Source of the DNA: an uncultured Eubacteriales bacterium
GTDB lineage: Bacteria > Bacillota > Clostridia > Oscillospirales > Oscillospiraceae
Reading direction: 5' to 3'
DNA length: 7,724 nucleotides
NCBI GenBank assembly: GCA_900313295.1
Contig: OMQS01000077.1
Location: forward strand, 1 to 7,724
The position numbers were made by a program, and so were the translations under genes. Under the pieces are notes generated by a model, which did no database searches, was not told the DNA's origin, and saw only the letters and a list, made by a program, of their open reading frames with translations. How positions within the stretch are numbered: the stretch's first letter is position 1; each line of letters starts with the position of its first letter. Shown piece after piece: positions 6,086-7,724 of the stretch.

Positions 6086-7603
6086 TCATTTCAAAATATC
6101 GCTGCTGCGGTACTGTATCGCCTCCGACAGATGCTCCGGCCGGATGTTTTCCGACCCGTCCAGGTCGGCAATGGTTCGCGCCACCCGCAGAATGCGGTCG
6201 TGGCTGCGGCCGGTCAGCCCCAGCCGGTCAAAGGCGCCGCGCATGAGCTTTTCGCACCGCTCGTCCAGCTCGCAGTATTTTCCGATCATGGGCGGTGTCA
6301 TGTAGGCGTTGCAGGAAACGTCCGTGCCGGCGTAGCGCTGCTGCTGCACCGTGCGGGCGGCATTCACCCGCTTCTGTACCTCCGCCGAGGACTCCGGCGT
6401 GTCCTTGCGCCGCATGGCCTCGTAGTCCACCGACGGCACCTCCACGTGCAGGTCGATGCGATCCAGCAACGGCCCCGAAATGCGCCGCATATAGCTCTCC
6501 ACCTGCTTTTCCGAGCAGGTGCATTTCCGGTCGGGGTGGCCGTACCAGCCGCACCGGCAGGGGTTCATGGCGCACACCAGCATGAACCGGCTGGGCAGCG
6601 TCAGGGAGCCGGCGGCTCGCGTGATGGTCACCACGCCGTCCTCCAGAGGCTGGCGCAGGGTCTCCATGGCGGATTTATCAAACTCCGGCAGCTCGTCCAG
6701 AAACAGCACGCCGTTGTGCGCCAGGGAAATTTCTCCCGGCTTCGGCACGGCGCCGCCGCCGGTGAGGGACACCGCCGAGGCCGTGTGGTGGGGACTGCGG
6801 AAAGGCCGCCGGGTGATGAGGGGATGCCGCGCCTCCGTCAGCCCCGCCACGGAGTAAATTTCCGTGGTCTGCAAGGATTCCTCCCGCGTCATGTCGGGCA
6901 AAATGGAGGGCAGGCGCCTGGCCAGCATGGATTTTCCCGAGCCGGGGGAGCCGATGAGCAGAATATTGTGTCCGCCTGCGGCGGCTATTTCCAGCGCCCG
7001 CTTCACGTTTTCCTGCCCCATGACGTCGGCAAAGTCCGGCTCCGCCTTTCGCGCCGCCTGCTCCGGCGTCCATGCGGGGGCGGGGGACAGCGGCTCTCTG
7101 CCCTGCAAGTGGGCGATGAGCTGCTCCACGTTTTCCACGGCGTACACCGTCATACCCTGCGCCAGCGTGGCCTCCGCCGCGTTTTCCGCCGGCACATAGA
7201 GCCGGCGTATGCCTGCCCGCTGCGCCGCCATGGCCATGGGCAGCACGCCGTTTATGGGGCGCAGCCCGCCCGTGAGGCTCAGCTCGCCCACGAAGGCCGC
7301 CTCCTCCGGCAAAGGCGGGATCTCCTCCGCCGCCGACAGGATGCCCAGCAGGATGGGCAGGTCGTACACCGTGCCCTCCTTGCGCCGTCCCGCCGGCGCG
7401 AGATTCACGGTGATGCGGCTCACGGGGTATTTTGCGCCGCAGTTCTTCACGGCGGCGCGCACACGCTCCCGCGCTTCTTTTACAGCCGCGTCCGGCAGCC
7501 CCACGATGTCAAAGGCGGGCAGACCACCGGAGAGAAAACACTCCACGCTCACCTCATATCCGCTGATGCCGCTCAGCCCCAGCGAGCGCACGGTCACCAC
7601 CAT
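6086..7603 (-). CDS. comM: ComM/YifB family Mg-chelatase-like AAA+ ATPase
   Basis: A 505-residue full-length member of the YifB/ComM family. In Gram-negative transformers ComM is a hexameric helicase driving branch migration during integration of incoming DNA. The role in Firmicutes is not well established. Residues about 15-140 are the Lon-like ChlI domain, including GELSLTGGLRPINGVLP (106-122). The Mg-chelatase AAA+ core follows, with Walker A GSPGSGKS at 218-225 and Walker B VLFLDELPEF at 299-308. The family's Cys cluster NPCRCGWYGH...CTC lies at 347-363, and FRSPHHTAS at 268-276. The C-terminal Mg-chelatase lid domain follows from about 400, with LGLTGRSHDRILRVARTIADL at 461-481. The start is taken as ATG 7603 (AAAGGGG at 7619-7613, nine bases upstream) because homologues begin close to VRSLGLSG. 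An in-frame TTG at 7627 would add eight residues, but it lies only about three bases from the predicted transcription start. Confidence 0.96.
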   Translation of the reverse strand: MVVTVRSLGLSGISGYEVSVECFLSGGLPAFDIVGLPDAAVKEARERVRAAVKNCGAKYPVSRITVNLAPAGRRKEGTVYDLPILLGILSAAEEIPPLPEEAAFVGELSLTGGLRPINGVLPMAMAAQRAGIRRLYVPAENAAEATLAQGMTVYAVENVEQLIAHLQGREPLSPAPAWTPEQAARKAEPDFADVMGQENVKRALEIAAAGGHNILLIGSPGSGKSMLARRLPSILPDMTREESLQTTEIYSVAGLTEARHPLITRRPFRSPHHTASAVSLTGGGAVPKPGEISLAHNGVLFLDELPEFDKSAMETLRQPLEDGVVTITRAAGSLTLPSRFMLVCAMNPCRCGWYGHPDRKCTCSEKQVESYMRRISGPLLDRIDLHVEVPSVDYEAMRRKDTPESSAEVQKRVNAARTVQQQRYAGTDVSCNAYMTPPMIGKYCELDERCEKLMRGAFDRLGLTGRSHDRILRVARTIADLDGSENIRPEHLSEAIQYRSSDILK

Positions 7604-7636
7604 GCAGCCCCACCCCTTTCTTACCAAATCACCCTC

Positions 7637-7645
7637 ATCTTACCA
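7637..7645 (-). promoter_or_regulatory. Extended -10 promoter of comM
   Basis: TGG followed by TAAGAT (7645-7637 on the minus strand) is an extended -10, giving a start near 7630 and a leader of about 27 bases. The -35 at 17-base spacing is weak (TTTCAC, 7665-7660). The surrounding TGTGGTAAGATGA matches the ileS promoter's TGTGGTAAAATGA at all but one base, which supports it. A perfect TATAAT at 7675-7670 is an alternative -10, but no good -35 accompanies it. Confidence 0.55.
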
Positions 7646-7693
7646 CAAAAATCCGCTTCGTGAAACAAAATTATAAAAAAAGTCGCCGTCCGG

Positions 7694-7699
7694 TATGAT
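7694..7699 (+). promoter_or_regulatory. Possible divergent plus-strand -10 element
   Basis: TATGAT, within CGGTATGATAAT, faces out of the window. The -35 at 17 bases is TTATAA (7671-7676), only a partial match. The region 7628-7724 is AT-rich, carries no gene I can support, and may be an intergenic space between divergent genes. The gene it would serve lies beyond the window edge. Confidence 0.25.
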
Positions 7700-7724
7700 A
7701 ATTTTTGTGCATGGCAATGAAAAA

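Noticed and set aside
7603..7627. TTG at 7627 as the comM start
   Set aside because: The extra eight residues are not typical of the family, the ATG at 7603 has its own ribosome-binding site, and the predicted transcription start near 7630 leaves no leader for the TTG.
6053..7663. A 536-codon open frame on the plus strand, and similar long frames at 3940-5181 and 5191-6246
   Set aside because: All are opposite comM, cinA and thiI, rich in Arg/His/Gly/Ala, and lack convincing ribosome-binding sites or domains. They are antisense shadows.
7670..7698. Intrinsic terminator ending in the T-run at 7681-7675 (minus strand)
   Set aside because: The GC-rich CCGGACGGCGAC before the T-run has no matching upstream arm within the window. 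Only a five-pair helix with a very large loop can be drawn.
1..7724. CRISPR arrays, tRNA or rRNA genes, insertion sequences, toxin-antitoxin or phage genes
   Set aside because: No regularly spaced repeats, cloverleaf sequences, transposase motifs or terminal repeats were seen. The genes are ordinary housekeeping families.

Overview
The window comes from a GC-rich Firmicute, most likely a member of class Clostridia and possibly a gut Oscillospiraceae-type lineage. The evidence is a T-box leader in front of isoleucyl-tRNA synthetase, a ThiI without the C-terminal rhodanese domain, Shine-Dalgarno sites of the AAGGAG type, and a GC-rich inverted-repeat element between genes. The order-level placement is inference. 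No alignment was run.

Every convincing gene lies on the minus strand, so the window reads right to left. At 7603-6086 is comM/yifB, a Mg-chelatase-like AAA+ ATPase, with an extended -10 promoter just upstream. A gap of about 170 bases (5914-6085) holds a cluster of short GC-rich inverted repeats. Next come thiI (5913-4741), a CinA-family gene (4728-3478) and a small three-pass membrane protein of unknown function (3456-2992). These last three are packed tightly: the cinA ribosome-binding site overlaps the thiI stop codon, and only 21 bases separate cinA from the membrane protein gene. They are probably one transcription unit, possibly with comM at its head.

The left third is a separate unit. 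A strong promoter (2974-2947) starts right after the membrane protein gene. It drives a T-box leader of about 290 bases with an AUC (Ile) specifier and a textbook intrinsic terminator, then a further ~115-base segment with a second strong hairpin, then ileS from 2525. ileS runs off the left edge of the window after 841 complete codons.

Functionally this is housekeeping: tRNA-Ile charging controlled by uncharged tRNA-Ile, tRNA 4-thiouridine and thiazole sulfur transfer (ThiI), pyridine-nucleotide salvage (CinA/PncC), and a ComM-type ATPase. I see no mobile element, CRISPR array, RNA gene or defence system, and nothing that qualifies as an undescribed system. The points most worth checking are the structured segment after the T-box terminator, the lack of a terminator between the cinA unit and the ileS T-box, the hairpin cluster at 5989-6080, and the unrecognised membrane protein.
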